From contig JANZZP010000017.1 of assembly GCA_026419335.1 (NCBI GenBank), forward strand, positions 1 to 60,065: 60,065 bases of DNA, given 5' to 3'. The DNA is from Elusimicrobiales bacterium. GTDB taxonomy: Bacteria > Elusimicrobiota > Elusimicrobia > Elusimicrobiales > UBA9959. How positions within the stretch are numbered: position 1 is the first letter of the stretch; every line of letters begins with the position of its first letter. Below, one piece after another: positions 9,215 to 19,075 of this stretch. The notes below the pieces were generated by a model. That model was not told the origin of the DNA. It saw only the letters and a program-made list of their open reading frames with translations, and did not search any database. A program made the position numbers and the translations under genes.

Positions 9215-9967
9215 ATGTTGGGAGAGATTATATTTTTTGCTCTAACGATATTACTTAATTCGCAGGTTATAGATCCAGAGCTTCAAAGATATTTTGAGAA
9301 AAATTATGGATATCTTAAAGACGATTCTATGAGGAATGCACCTGTTTCCATTTCAGAAGCATTAAATCCTAAATTAAAGAATTCTCTTATAACATATACT
9401 ATAGTTCCTCAACCAGATTATACTGAAATTCCTCTTCATTATGATTTGAAAAAACAAAATACTGCTGGTTCTATTTCTTATTATGTTTCTCAACCAAAAG
9501 AAACAAAATATGTTCCTACATATACAGGAGTTGATATATTAGTTTTAAAATCTAAATATTCATCAGCACTTAAGTTACTTACATCCTTAGGTTTTATTAT
9601 GGCTGGAGAAGAAGTAAATAAAGATGAACCTTATGTAATTATTTTTGGTTGGATTGATGATTCAAATTTCAATAAGGTAATGCATATTAATGGAGTTGAA
9701 AGGATAAGCGTATCAACAAGAATTCTTAAAGCACCTCCAAGAAAGCTTCTTATAACTGTTAAAGTTCCAAATAATCGAGATATAACTTTATTTATAGATA
9801 GATTTGTATCTAAACTTACTGAATATGGATTTGAAAAAGAAAATATTGAGATTGTATCAGCTGACAAAAAATATAGATTTTCTATTATAAAGATAAAGGG
9901 AACAGTACCTCTTGATAAAACTAAAATTATACTCAAATCTCCGTTTGTTATAGATATAGAATCTTAG
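9215..9967 (+). CDS. Secreted protein of unknown function
   Basis: About 250 residues. The frame is open from a TTG at 9185, but the export signal (MLGEIIFFALTILLNSQ) starts at the ATG at 9215. GAGAGGAG at 9193-9200 is 14 nt from this ATG and only 2 nt from a TTG at 9203, so the exact start is uncertain. The mature part begins VIDPELQRYF and contains a proline-rich linker and two small alpha/beta segments (about 120-175 and 185-250). No family recognised. Its stop overlaps the stop of pdxA on the other strand. Confidence 0.65.
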   Translation: MLGEIIFFALTILLNSQVIDPELQRYFEKNYGYLKDDSMRNAPVSISEALNPKLKNSLITYTIVPQPDYTEIPLHYDLKKQNTAGSISYYVSQPKETKYVPTYTGVDILVLKSKYSSALKLLTSLGFIMAGEEVNKDEPYVIIFGWIDDSNFNKVMHINGVERISVSTRILKAPPRKLLITVKVPNNRDITLFIDRFVSKLTEYGFEKENIEIVSADKKYRFSIIKIKGTVPLDKTKIILKSPFVIDIES

Positions 9968-10878
9968 TATAGAAGTCTTAAAGTCATTTCAATAGCTTTA
10001 TACATAGAAAGATAGTCAGCAATATTTTTCCAAGCAATATCTTGTGCAGAGCCATGTGCTGGTGATGTTCTAACAAACCCAAGCCCCCATGTTATATGTA
10101 CTATATCATTTTTTTTCAAATCAATGGATTTTATTAAAGGTATTAGTTGATCATGGTACATAAAAAGAGAAGCATTTATTTCACCATTAATATTTTTTTT
10201 AATACAATCTTCAGGATTAAAAGGACCTAAAACTTTAAAACCTAACTTTTTAAGATAACTTATTGCTGGCTTTATATATTTTATTTCTTCAACTCCTATT
10301 TTCCCTTCCTCACCGCAATGTGGATTTAAACAACTTATGGCAACAGATGGAAATTTAATTTTTAATTTTTTAAGGAAATCGTATAACAATTTGACTTTAA
10401 AAACAATTAGATTTTTATTTATATTTTTACTAACATCTTTTAACGGGATATGTTCAGTCACAATACCTGATATAATGTTTTTTCTTAAAAAACACATCAA
10501 AAAATCTTTTTTAAAAACCTTTCTAAAATAATCAGTATGCCCATTATAAGGAATTCCGTAAGATAGCCATAAATTCTTAGATATCGGAGCTGTAACACAA
10601 CCTAAAGACAAACCTTTTGAAATGAGTTTAGTAGCAACTTCGAGTGATTTAAAAGATTCAAAAGCAGCATCTTTTTTGGTTAAATTATCTACATTTTTTG
10701 TAAAACCACTATTAAGAATAGGACATAGATTTCCTTCCCAACCTGCTTTTCTGAAAATGTACTCATTACCCACCAGAATTATCTTTTTTCTTTTTGAGTT
10801 AGATAGTCTTTTGATAGCTTTTATTGTAACTTCAGGTCCTATACCTAAAGGATCTCCTAAAGTTATAAGAATACTCAT
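9964..10878 (-). CDS. pdxA: 4-hydroxythreonine-4-phosphate dehydrogenase
   Basis: A 304-residue protein of the PdxA family. In the DXP-dependent vitamin B6 route PdxA oxidises 4-phosphohydroxy-L-threonine with NAD. Signatures are GDPLGIGPE near the N-terminus, NGHTDYF, NPHCGEEG, MYHDQ and SPAHGSAQD; the three His residues in NGHTD, YHDQ and SPAHG are the expected divalent-metal ligands. The ATG overlaps the SurA-like gene stop (ATGA). The surA-pdxA adjacency is also known from enterobacteria. Confidence 0.94.
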   Translation of the reverse strand: MSILITLGDPLGIGPEVTIKAIKRLSNSKRKKIILVGNEYIFRKAGWEGNLCPILNSGFTKNVDNLTKKDAAFESFKSLEVATKLISKGLSLGCVTAPISKNLWLSYGIPYNGHTDYFRKVFKKDFLMCFLRKNIISGIVTEHIPLKDVSKNINKNLIVFKVKLLYDFLKKLKIKFPSVAISCLNPHCGEEGKIGVEEIKYIKPAISYLKKLGFKVLGPFNPEDCIKKNINGEINASLFMYHDQLIPLIKSIDLKKNDIVHITWGLGFVRTSPAHGSAQDIAWKNIADYLSMYKAIEMTLRLLY

Positions 10879-11942
10879 TTTTTATAAATATTAATAACAG
10901 CATTATTTTTTAATTTATTTACATAATTTTCTATCTCTTGTGCGAATTTCTTTTGTATTAGTATGTTTTCAAGATCTTGTTTCACTTTTTCAAATTTTGG
11001 CTTTTCAGCAATCTTTTTTTCTATAACTTGTATTAAAAAACATTCTGAATCAGTCCATATTGGTTCTGATATCTCACCAGGATTTAATGAAAAAACAATA
11101 TTTTCTATATTTGGTGGTAAATTACCTCTGACTACATATCCTACATCCCCACCATTTTTAGCACTAAGCGTATCTGCTGATTCTTTTAATGCTATATCTT
11201 CAAAATCCTCACCATTAAGTATTCTTTTTTTGATAAGGTTAGCTCTTTCTGTTGCTTTTTTTATATCTACCTCATTGTATGAATTGGGTTTAATTAAAAT
11301 TTGTCTATATCTAACCCTCTCTCCAAATGCTTCTTTGAATCTTTCAGATATCATCATGTAGAATTCTTTTTCTTCATCTGAATTAAAATTAACAGAATTA
11401 CTTGATTTAAATATAGATAAAAGTGTATTAAAAAAGTTTTTAAGTTCACTATCTGTAGGTTGTTTTATTTTTGCTTTAACTTTTTGTTCAAGTAATTTTT
11501 CTATCTTCATTTTTTTCTTGATGTTATCTTTAAGTTCTGATAAAGTCATATTTTGCTGCTTCAATTTTTCGTTAAATACTGACTCAATTTTTGAAGATTG
11601 AAGATCGGAGATACCCTCAGATATCGCAATCCTTTTTTTAATTGCATCGATTTCCCTATCTATCTCATATGGAAATACATTTATTTTTTCTTTTTCTGCT
11701 TCTTTTATTAAAAGTTTTTCTTCAATTATTCTATCTAAAGCTGCTTTGAATAGTTCATCAGGTGGAGGAAATTGATAGCTAAATTCAAAATATTGCTGTT
11801 TAATATTTTCCTTCATTTTTTCAACATCGCTTAAATATATATTTTCATCATTTATTTTCGCTACTATTTCTTCTTTAATTTGAGAAGATAATAAATTACA
11901 AAAAATAGTTATTAATAAGAAAATTTTACTTATATTCTTCAT
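10875..11942 (-). CDS. surA: SurA-like periplasmic chaperone / peptidyl-prolyl isomerase
   Basis: A 355-residue protein with an N-terminal signal peptide (about 1-20), a helical SurA N-terminal domain (25-170) and one parvulin (PPIC) domain at about 210-310, with RYRQILIK, GGDVGYV and LNPGEISEPI as landmarks. E. coli SurA has two parvulin domains; many relatives, like this one, have one. Its role would be folding of outer-membrane proteins in transit, which supports an outer membrane here. The gene overlaps the lipoprotein gene upstream by 17 bp and pdxA downstream by 4 bp. Confidence 0.85.
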   Translation of the reverse strand: MKNISKIFLLITIFCNLLSSQIKEEIVAKINDENIYLSDVEKMKENIKQQYFEFSYQFPPPDELFKAALDRIIEEKLLIKEAEKEKINVFPYEIDREIDAIKKRIAISEGISDLQSSKIESVFNEKLKQQNMTLSELKDNIKKKMKIEKLLEQKVKAKIKQPTDSELKNFFNTLLSIFKSSNSVNFNSDEEKEFYMMISERFKEAFGERVRYRQILIKPNSYNEVDIKKATERANLIKKRILNGEDFEDIALKESADTLSAKNGGDVGYVVRGNLPPNIENIVFSLNPGEISEPIWTDSECFLIQVIEKKIAEKPKFEKVKQDLENILIQKKFAQEIENYVNKLKNNAVINIYKK

Positions 11943-12747
11943 CTATTACCTCCACTGAATATTTCTTTTCCAGTTCTGATAAGTATTCATCAAATTTTTT
12001 CTTTTCTAAAACTCTTTTGACTCTTTCTCTCATTCTGAGATTAGCTGTATCAAGTTTTGTATGTGAGGTTTTTTTTATGACATGATAGCCCAATTTAGTT
12101 TTGATTATTCCACCTATTTCTTGTGGGTTTAGTTTAAAAACCATATCATTTAGTTCATCCATTATTTCACCATAAAGTATTGGTGGAATTTTATTAAATA
12201 CAACATCGGGGTTTTCATTATATTTTAATGAAATTTTTTCAAATTGCATTCCGCTTTTTGCAGATTTAAATATCGCTTGAGCTGTTTCATAATCTGTTGT
12301 TATAGCTTGTTCGAATGAAACTGTATAAGGATATTTAGATATATAATCATCTACATCTTTATCAGTAACTGAAATTTTTTCTTTTCGTATTTTTTCTAAC
12401 CACATTCTTGTCAGAAGAATGTTTTTATATTCTTCAAGCCTTTTTTTAAATTCTGTTTCAATTCTCTTTACTTCTTCTTTATATTCTTTAGATGATGGAA
12501 CTTCACTATTTTCAGCTGCAAGTTTAAGTAACCTTTCATTAATAAGTACGTCTAAAAATTGCTTCTTACCTATTTTGGTCTTTAGATATTCAAATTCACT
12601 TGTTTCTATAATTTTTTCGTTTAGATATGATTCTGTTATATAAGTATTACCAACTTTAGCAATAATTTTTTCACTATCTTTTCCTTTTTTCTGACAAGAA
12701 AAGACAATTAAACTACACATAAACATAATTATAAGTTTTGTTTTCAT
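11926..12747 (-). CDS. PpiC/PrsA-like peptidyl-prolyl isomerase lipoprotein
   Basis: A 273-residue protein with a lipobox (VFSC, Cys18), so probably an exported membrane-anchored lipoprotein. A SurA-N-like helical domain (25-120) is followed by a parvulin domain (about 135-235, with FEKISLKYNENPD and LNPQEIGGIIKTKLGYHVIK). First gene of a three-gene operon with the SurA-like chaperone and pdxA. There is no Shine-Dalgarno before the ATG; TAAACT at 12755-12760 lies 7 nt upstream. It diverges from the diguanylate cyclase gene across 63 bp. Confidence 0.82.
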   Translation of the reverse strand: MKTKLIIMFMCSLIVFSCQKKGKDSEKIIAKVGNTYITESYLNEKIIETSEFEYLKTKIGKKQFLDVLINERLLKLAAENSEVPSSKEYKEEVKRIETEFKKRLEEYKNILLTRMWLEKIRKEKISVTDKDVDDYISKYPYTVSFEQAITTDYETAQAIFKSAKSGMQFEKISLKYNENPDVVFNKIPPILYGEIMDELNDMVFKLNPQEIGGIIKTKLGYHVIKKTSHTKLDTANLRMRERVKRVLEKKKFDEYLSELEKKYSVEVIDEEYK

Positions 12748-12766
12748 AAGTTAAAGTTTAGCATTT

Positions 12767-12795
12767 TTGACATATTATTACAAACCAAATATGGT
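12767..12795 (+). promoter_or_regulatory. Candidate sigma70-type promoter for the GGDEF-AddAB-MutS run
   Basis: TTGACA (12767-12772) and TATGGT (12790-12795) are 17 bp apart, the consensus spacing. Initiation about 7 nt downstream would give a 5' leader of less than ten bases before the ATG at 12811, which has no Shine-Dalgarno. An alternative -10, TAAAAT at 12795-12800, would be 22 bp from the -35. Confidence 0.45.
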
Positions 12796-12810
12796 AAAAT
12801 TAAACTTGTA

Positions 12811-14124
12811 ATGATAGAAAGATTTAGGTTAGTAATAGTAACTATGTTTTTTGCTGGGGTGCTTTATATAATATTTGCTTATAAGAAAATATTTCCTTTA
12901 AGTATTCTTGCTTTTGTTATCCCTTTTTCTATGCTTAGTTATAAAGAGTTTGAAATTGGTTTTATAATGGTTGTTATTGCTTTTATTTCAGCTTTAGCTG
13001 CTGTAAAACTAAATTCAGCTTCTTTTATAGATACTTTTAATATAGTTATCTCAGTAATTGCTTTTTATGCTGTTAAAAGCGCAATAGAGAGAAAAAAAAT
13101 TTTAGAAGTAAATAGGATTAATAATATAAAAGATGAATTAAGAAAAAGGATAAGCGAAATTGATTCAAGTAATAGCTTTTATGAGGATTATATTACAAAA
13201 AAACTCAAGATTATAGATTCAACAAAAAGAATTATCTCATTTTTAAAAGATATAGAAAATTCATCCTCGGAAGAAGAAATTATGTCTAAAATTACAAAAG
13301 CAATAAAGATGATATTTCCCAATTCATCACCTATATTTGTTGTTTCTCCATATGTTTCCCCTGTTATAGAAGATGTTTTTAGAACAAAAACCCCTCTCTT
13401 TGTCCCTTCAACATCCAAAGATACACGATATCCTAAGAATGTATGGAAAGATGAAGAAAAATCAGTTATTGTGATACCAGTAATAGTTTTTTCAAAAACG
13501 ATAGCTGTTTTATCAGTATCATCACAACATGATAATTATTTCACAAGGGATGATTTTATAACAATAGAGATAATATCAAACACGGCTTCTACAACCTTAG
13601 AAAATATATCACTTTATAGAACATTAGATAATTTAGCAAGGAAGGATTCGCTTACAGGAGTTTTTACAAGAAGAATATTTGATGAAAAAATAGAAGAAGA
13701 AATACTTGTATCAGCTAGAACGAAACAGCCATTCTGTTTGTTTATTTTAGATATAGATCATTTTAAACGAATAAATGATACATATGGGCACCAAGTTGGT
13801 GATGAGGTATTAAAAAGTGTTGCTAAAACAATATTAAAAAACATTCGAGAATTTGATTTTTTGGCAAGATATGGAGGAGAAGAGTTTGCTATTATTATGC
13901 CTAATACGATTAAAAAGAATGCAGTAGATATATCGTATTTAATTTCTAAAGAGATTAACAGCATTAAATTTTGTTCTGGAGCTAGAAATTTTAATGTTAC
14001 TATAAGTGGAGGAGTAGGGGAGTTTCCAACAGAGGGGCAAAGTAAAACACAAATAATAAGAATATGTGATGAAAGACTTTATTTTGCTAAAAATAAAGGT
14101 AGGAATATGATTGTTTATGAGTAA
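12811..14124 (+). CDS. Membrane-anchored GAF-like/GGDEF diguanylate cyclase
   Basis: A 437-residue protein with about four hydrophobic segments (8-95), a short coiled coil, a GAF-like sensor region (about 145-265) and a C-terminal GGDEF domain. The active-site loop is GGEEF at 355-359, and the inhibitory I-site RxxD (REFD, 346-349) is present five residues earlier, so an active, product-inhibited cyclase making c-di-GMP is expected. The Mg-binding segment reads LDIDHFKRINDTYGHQVGD. It is followed by a second cyclase gene that overlaps it by 8 bp. Confidence 0.9.
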   Translation: MIERFRLVIVTMFFAGVLYIIFAYKKIFPLSILAFVIPFSMLSYKEFEIGFIMVVIAFISALAAVKLNSASFIDTFNIVISVIAFYAVKSAIERKKILEVNRINNIKDELRKRISEIDSSNSFYEDYITKKLKIIDSTKRIISFLKDIENSSSEEEIMSKITKAIKMIFPNSSPIFVVSPYVSPVIEDVFRTKTPLFVPSTSKDTRYPKNVWKDEEKSVIVIPVIVFSKTIAVLSVSSQHDNYFTRDDFITIEIISNTASTTLENISLYRTLDNLARKDSLTGVFTRRIFDEKIEEEILVSARTKQPFCLFILDIDHFKRINDTYGHQVGDEVLKSVAKTILKNIREFDFLARYGGEEFAIIMPNTIKKNAVDISYLISKEINSIKFCSGARNFNVTISGGVGEFPTEGQSKTQIIRICDERLYFAKNKGRNMIVYE

Positions 14125-15283
14125 TATAGGTTCATTATATTTGTTTTTACCTTTGGTTATCTATGGTTTATCTCTTATTAATATAAATTTAGCAAAGTTT
14201 GTTTTAATTATTATATTTATAATCTCTGTTGCTGTCTTTAAAAGTAATAATATCGTTTCTCTTATTTACTCATTATTTGCTTCCTTAATTATTATTATTA
14301 AGATGAAAGATAGGAATTTAGCTGATACTGCTGAAATAAAAGAACTTGAGGAAATTTTAGAGGAGAAAGAAAAAAAACTTATAGATTTAAAAAAATCTGT
14401 TGAAAATATTAAGGTTTATGAGAAAAAGAATGAGATTATCTATTCAGTTGTAAATATGTTAAGATTTATAACTGATGTTGAACATCTTAAAAGTATAAAA
14501 AAGTATATTGATGAATATCTAGAATGCGAAACTTCTCTTGTGTTTTTATCAGATAACAATGCAAAGTTTGTATATGGCAGAAATGTGTATTTACAACAAT
14601 CCGATGAACCTATACTTATAACTGATTCATATATTGCTATTAATATTACCGATAAGGGTAAAAAGATGTTTATGTTAATTATACATTCTAAAGATAATTC
14701 TAAAATTGAAGAAGCAAAAGAAATTATTGGAGAGATTGGTTCCTCCTTAAAGAAAATATATCTTTTTGAAATGACAGAGAATATGTCACAAAAGGATGGA
14801 CTTACAGGGCTTTTTAGAAGAAGTATTTTTGCGGAGAAGTTAGAAGAGGAGATAATAAAAGCAAAAAATTTTAAGCATACTGTTGGGGTTATGATGATCG
14901 ATATAGATCACTTTAAATATATTAATGATACATATGGACATCAAGTTGGTGATGAGGTTCTTAGAGAAGTGGCAAATATTTTAAAAGAAAATGTATATGA
15001 AACAGATTTTGTTGCAAGATATGGAGGTGAAGAATTTGCTGTTATTATGCCAAGAGCTCAAATTGAAGGAAGTTCAAGGAAAGCTAATCATATTAGAGAG
15101 ACAATTGGTTTTAGAAGGATAAGAGCTGGTCTTGTAGATATAAAAGTTACTGTTTCCATTGGTATAGCTTATTATCCCTACGATGCTATCAGTTCACAAG
15201 AATTAATTGAAAAAGCTGATAAGGCGCTTTACTTTTCTAAGGAGAATGGTAGAAACAGAGTAACTATATATCGAGATATTTAA
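14117..15283 (+). CDS. Second membrane-anchored GGDEF diguanylate cyclase
   Basis: A 388-residue protein from the ATG at 14117 (a TTG at 14111 would add two residues). It has two or three N-terminal membrane helices (to about 60), a charged coiled coil (65-115), a degenerate GAF-like region (115-215) and a GGDEF domain with GGEEF at 303-307. Unlike its neighbour it has YETD where the I-site RxxD should be, so feedback inhibition by c-di-GMP is probably lost. The GGDEF domains of the two proteins are very similar, which suggests tandem duplication followed by divergence. Confidence 0.9.
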   Translation: MSNIGSLYLFLPLVIYGLSLININLAKFVLIIIFIISVAVFKSNNIVSLIYSLFASLIIIIKMKDRNLADTAEIKELEEILEEKEKKLIDLKKSVENIKVYEKKNEIIYSVVNMLRFITDVEHLKSIKKYIDEYLECETSLVFLSDNNAKFVYGRNVYLQQSDEPILITDSYIAINITDKGKKMFMLIIHSKDNSKIEEAKEIIGEIGSSLKKIYLFEMTENMSQKDGLTGLFRRSIFAEKLEEEIIKAKNFKHTVGVMMIDIDHFKYINDTYGHQVGDEVLREVANILKENVYETDFVARYGGEEFAVIMPRAQIEGSSRKANHIRETIGFRRIRAGLVDIKVTVSIGIAYYPYDAISSQELIEKADKALYFSKENGRNRVTIYRDI

Positions 15284-15311
15284 CTGTTTATTAATTATGT
15301 AGAATTTTATT

Positions 15312-16079
15312 ATGAGATTTAAGGTTACAAAAAATACATATATTTATCTTTTTATTATAATGATTATACTTGCTGGAGTATCTATTTACATAGAAAAAAA
15401 ACATGCTCCTTCTATTCCTATTATTCCTGAAATAGATTATGCTGAAAGTAATATTATAATGGCTAAAAATGCTATAGAACAGGCAAAGGGTAGACTTAAT
15501 TATCAAGTTAATGTAGCTTCAACAGAAGTTTTTAATACAGAAGCTATAAAATTAATAAAAGAAAAAAAAATAGATGATATAGCAGAAAAAACTCTTGACC
15601 CTTTTACTCAGATGGCAGAGTTAGCAAAAACAAAAAGGAAAACGTATGTCAATCTAAAAGAATCAGATTTAGATAAAAAAATTGCGCCAAATCCTTCTTC
15701 TTTTGAAAGATTAAAAGTTATGGAATATGATGTTTCTTCTTCTACATCTAATGCTTCTCTTATTTATGCTCCATGTGATTTTGCGATATTTAAAACTTCA
15801 CCTTCGTGGGAAAGTTTTAAGTCTTTACATAAAATAAGAAATGACGTAAAAGTTGATTTCTCTAAGGAAAATATTATAGTTATTGTTTCTAAATCAGAAC
15901 TTCCACCGGGTATATTTAAAATAGATAATGTTATAATACAAGGGGATGTGGCGATTGTGAATTATAGAGTCGATGTGTTAGAAATGGCAGAAGATAATCC
16001 TAATGCTAAAACAAATTTTTATTCTGCTACAACTGTTTTGAAAAAAGTTAAGAGTATAAGATTAAATCAAGTAAGATAA
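15312..16079 (+). CDS. Membrane-anchored protein with weak PrcB-like C-terminal domain
   Basis: A 255-residue protein with one N-terminal membrane helix (about 9-27), a helical linker and a C-terminal domain of about 110 residues. The stretch SWESFKSLH, then VDFSKENIIVIVSKSELPPG, resembles the PrcB_C domain, which in Treponema denticola is part of a protease complex; the match is weak and by eye. TAGAAT at 15300-15305, 6 nt before the ATG, could be a promoter box within the operon; no Shine-Dalgarno is visible. The AddA-like gene starts 6 bp after its end. Confidence 0.6.
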   Translation: MRFKVTKNTYIYLFIIMIILAGVSIYIEKKHAPSIPIIPEIDYAESNIIMAKNAIEQAKGRLNYQVNVASTEVFNTEAIKLIKEKKIDDIAEKTLDPFTQMAELAKTKRKTYVNLKESDLDKKIAPNPSSFERLKVMEYDVSSSTSNASLIYAPCDFAIFKTSPSWESFKSLHKIRNDVKVDFSKENIIVIVSKSELPPGIFKIDNVIIQGDVAIVNYRVDVLEMAEDNPNAKTNFYSATTVLKKVKSIRLNQVR

Positions 16080-16085
16080 AATATA

Positions 16086-19064
16086 ATGCCTAATTCATCT
16101 GTAATTCTAATATCTGCCTCAGCAGGTTCAGGGAAAACTTCTCGTCTTACCAAAAAATATATAGAACTATTATTAGAAGGCAATGAAATATCTAATTTGC
16201 TGGCGATTACTTTTACAGACAATGCGGCACATGAAATGAAAACAAGGGTAATAAAATATCTAAAAGCTATAGCTTTTGGAGATAAAGATCAGATTAAAAA
16301 ATTTAATTTTCCTTCAGATTCAAATAAGGCTATATTAATTCTTGATAAAATATTTGAAAATTATGATTGGTTTAATATAAAAACGATAGATTCTTTTATA
16401 ACTTCTATATTTTCTTCGATATACCAAAATCTTGATTATGGTAGTGAGTTTTCAGTTAGGTTTAATTATGAAAATATAGTAAGGAGTGAGATATTTAGAT
16501 TTTTATCAACTAAGATTATAAATAATGATACAGTTTATATCGATAAATTTATTGATTTGATGAATAAGACAAAAAACAAAATTATTTTTGATCCTATACA
16601 GAATATAGTTGAGTACTTTTCTGAATTTTTTAAGAAAGAGGATGATTATCTTAAAGATATAAGAGAAATATCAGATTTAGAAGAAAAGGAATTATTGAAA
16701 GAGATAAGTTTATTAGAAGAACAAATGTTTATAAATGTTGAAAAAATTGAAGACAAAGAACTCATATTTGTTTACTCTAATATAATAACAGGTAAAAAAA
16801 ATAAAGACATCGAACTTATCGCAAATACAATAGTTAAAAACAAAGGTTTAATTAAGAAAAATATATGTAAAAGAAAAGTTTCTTCTAACTTAATAGAAAT
16901 AGAAAAAATTTTATACAGTATATCAAAAAAAATATTATTTATAAAAGCAAAATTATATTATGTGCCATATATTGGGTTGTATTGTCAATTTAGAAATTAT
17001 TTAAGAGATGCTCAAAAAAAATCAAGAGTTGTAATTTTATCATCTATGTATAGAGAGATATATAAAATGTTGAAAGATAACAAAAATTCCAGTATAAGTG
17101 AAATATATATGAAATTATCATCTAAGTTTACTCATTTTTTCATAGATGAATTTCAAGATACTTCCTATGCTCAATGGAGTTTAATAAAACCTTTTATAGA
17201 AGAAGCCCTTTCAAGAGGTGGAAGTGTATTTTTAATTGGAGATATAAAACAAGCAATTTATATGTTTAGAAATGCAGATTGGCATATTATGATGGATATG
17301 ATTTTAAATCCTAAATCAAATTTATATCTTGATACGTCTACTTTAAGTAGAGGAATAGAGGTGATAAATGTAGAATTAAATTATAGAAGTTCAGATGTTA
17401 TTTTAGATTATGTAAATAATTTTTTTTCAAGTGATGAATTTAAAAATTATCTAGAAGATAATGATTTGTCTTTTTTCGAAAATATTTATAAAGTCAATCA
17501 CAAATCTGATGAAACAAAAGATGGTTATGTTGAAACACAAATAGTAGATGAAAGTAATATGAGAGAGGTTTTTATAAAAATAATAGAAGATATAGTTTCA
17601 AGGTTTAATCTTTCATCTATAGCAATATTATCATATAAAAATGAAACTTTAGATGAAATAGCTCGATGGCTTGGAGAAGAAAAGATTCCAGTATTTTTAT
17701 ATGGAGAATTAGATATAAGAAAGAATAAAACTATACAAACTATAATGTCACTTCTTAGATTCATAAAAAACCAAAATGATGAATTTAATTTTTCAATGTT
17801 TTTATTAAGTCCTCTTGTAGCAAAAAAACTTGGTGATAAAGATTTATCGCAAAAAATAATGTATTTTATGCATAATAAGTCGAATAGAATAGATTTATTT
17901 AAATATGAATTTAAAAAAATATGGGAGGAATTAATTCATAAAATCATTAAAGAATCATCAAGAAAAGATATATATTCGTTAATAAATATGATAGTTTCAG
18001 AATTTGATATTATAAAAAACTTTCCACATGATAATGCCTTTGTAATTAAACTTATTGATTTATCATATGAACTTATAAGAGAAGAAAAAATTTATTCTCT
18101 TCCAGATTTTATAAACTTCATAGATAAAGCTGATGAGGATGATGAAAGGTTTTCAGTAGAAATTTCTCCTAAAATAAATGCAATAAAACTTATGACATTC
18201 CATAAATCAAAGGGGCTTGAATTTGATGTTGTAATAAATTTTTTTATCCAGACTACTATGGGAGGGAGTAGAATATATTATGACCTTAATGACCAAAATA
18301 TTAATTTATATAACATAAATCAAGAATCAAGTGAGGTAAACGATAATTTAAGTAAAATATATAAATCAACTATAAATAATGATAGGGTTTCTGATATAAA
18401 TACTATATATGTAGCACTTACTAGAGCAAAATTTGAGCTTTATAACATAGTAGTTAATAAATCTAGGAGTTTAAAGATATTAAATCTGTTTAAAGATAAA
18501 GATATAAGAGGTATAAAAATAAAAGGAATAAACAAAACTAAAGAAAAAGAACTAAGAGTGAATGAATTTGAAGCAAAAATATTTAAGCAGAAAAATTTGA
18601 TTGATATAGTAAATGTAAAAAAATACTCACAAGAAATAGAAATTGGTAATATATTTCATAGTGCTATATCCTTAATTATCTCTAAAAGAATCAGTATAGA
18701 TGACTCAATAAAATATGCTTTTGTAAATGAAAAAGTAGCATATGACAAAGACGTTTTTGATAAAGTAAAGGAACTAGTAAATATAACATTAAATAATCCT
18801 AAGATTGCGAGTATAACTAAATCTAAAAGTGAGATAAAATCAGAGGTTGAATTTTCAGATATATGTGGCAATATAAAGAGAGCGGATCTTCTTGTTTTTG
18901 ATAGAGAACGGATAATAGTTATTGATTTTAAAACTGGGGATTATAATAAGGAAGATGAAAAACAGATATTGAATTATCTTTCAATACTTAAGAAAATATA
19001 TAAACAGCATAATATTTTTGGGTTAGTATATTACGTAAATTATGATAAAATTCATGAGTATTAG
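16086..19064 (+). CDS. addA: AddA-like UvrD-family helicase/nuclease
   Basis: A 992-residue superfamily 1 helicase. Motif I is SASAGSGKT (10-18), followed by motif Ia (ITFTDNAAHEMKTRV), the Walker B motif (FIDEFQDTS), motif III (GDIKQAIYMFR), motif V (MTFHKSKGLEFDVV) and motif VI (YVALTRAK). The C-terminus carries a RecB-type nuclease domain (GNIFHSAI, VIDFKTGDY, then QILNYLSIL). With AddB it should resect double-strand ends for RecA-dependent repair. It is shorter than Bacillus AddA (about 1,230 residues). The AddB-like gene follows after 11 bp. Confidence 0.9.
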   Translation: MPNSSVILISASAGSGKTSRLTKKYIELLLEGNEISNLLAITFTDNAAHEMKTRVIKYLKAIAFGDKDQIKKFNFPSDSNKAILILDKIFENYDWFNIKTIDSFITSIFSSIYQNLDYGSEFSVRFNYENIVRSEIFRFLSTKIINNDTVYIDKFIDLMNKTKNKIIFDPIQNIVEYFSEFFKKEDDYLKDIREISDLEEKELLKEISLLEEQMFINVEKIEDKELIFVYSNIITGKKNKDIELIANTIVKNKGLIKKNICKRKVSSNLIEIEKILYSISKKILFIKAKLYYVPYIGLYCQFRNYLRDAQKKSRVVILSSMYREIYKMLKDNKNSSISEIYMKLSSKFTHFFIDEFQDTSYAQWSLIKPFIEEALSRGGSVFLIGDIKQAIYMFRNADWHIMMDMILNPKSNLYLDTSTLSRGIEVINVELNYRSSDVILDYVNNFFSSDEFKNYLEDNDLSFFENIYKVNHKSDETKDGYVETQIVDESNMREVFIKIIEDIVSRFNLSSIAILSYKNETLDEIARWLGEEKIPVFLYGELDIRKNKTIQTIMSLLRFIKNQNDEFNFSMFLLSPLVAKKLGDKDLSQKIMYFMHNKSNRIDLFKYEFKKIWEELIHKIIKESSRKDIYSLINMIVSEFDIIKNFPHDNAFVIKLIDLSYELIREEKIYSLPDFINFIDKADEDDERFSVEISPKINAIKLMTFHKSKGLEFDVVINFFIQTTMGGSRIYYDLNDQNINLYNINQESSEVNDNLSKIYKSTINNDRVSDINTIYVALTRAKFELYNIVVNKSRSLKILNLFKDKDIRGIKIKGINKTKEKELRVNEFEAKIFKQKNLIDIVNVKKYSQEIEIGNIFHSAISLIISKRISIDDSIKYAFVNEKVAYDKDVFDKVKELVNITLNNPKIASITKSKSEIKSEVEFSDICGNIKRADLLVFDRERIIVIDFKTGDYNKEDEKQILNYLSILKKIYKQHNIFGLVYYVNYDKIHEY

Positions 19065-19075
19065 AATTAAGCGTT

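Noticed and set aside
10963..11361. 132-codon + strand frame inside the SurA-like gene
   Set aside because: Antisense to a recognised chaperone; no start signals.
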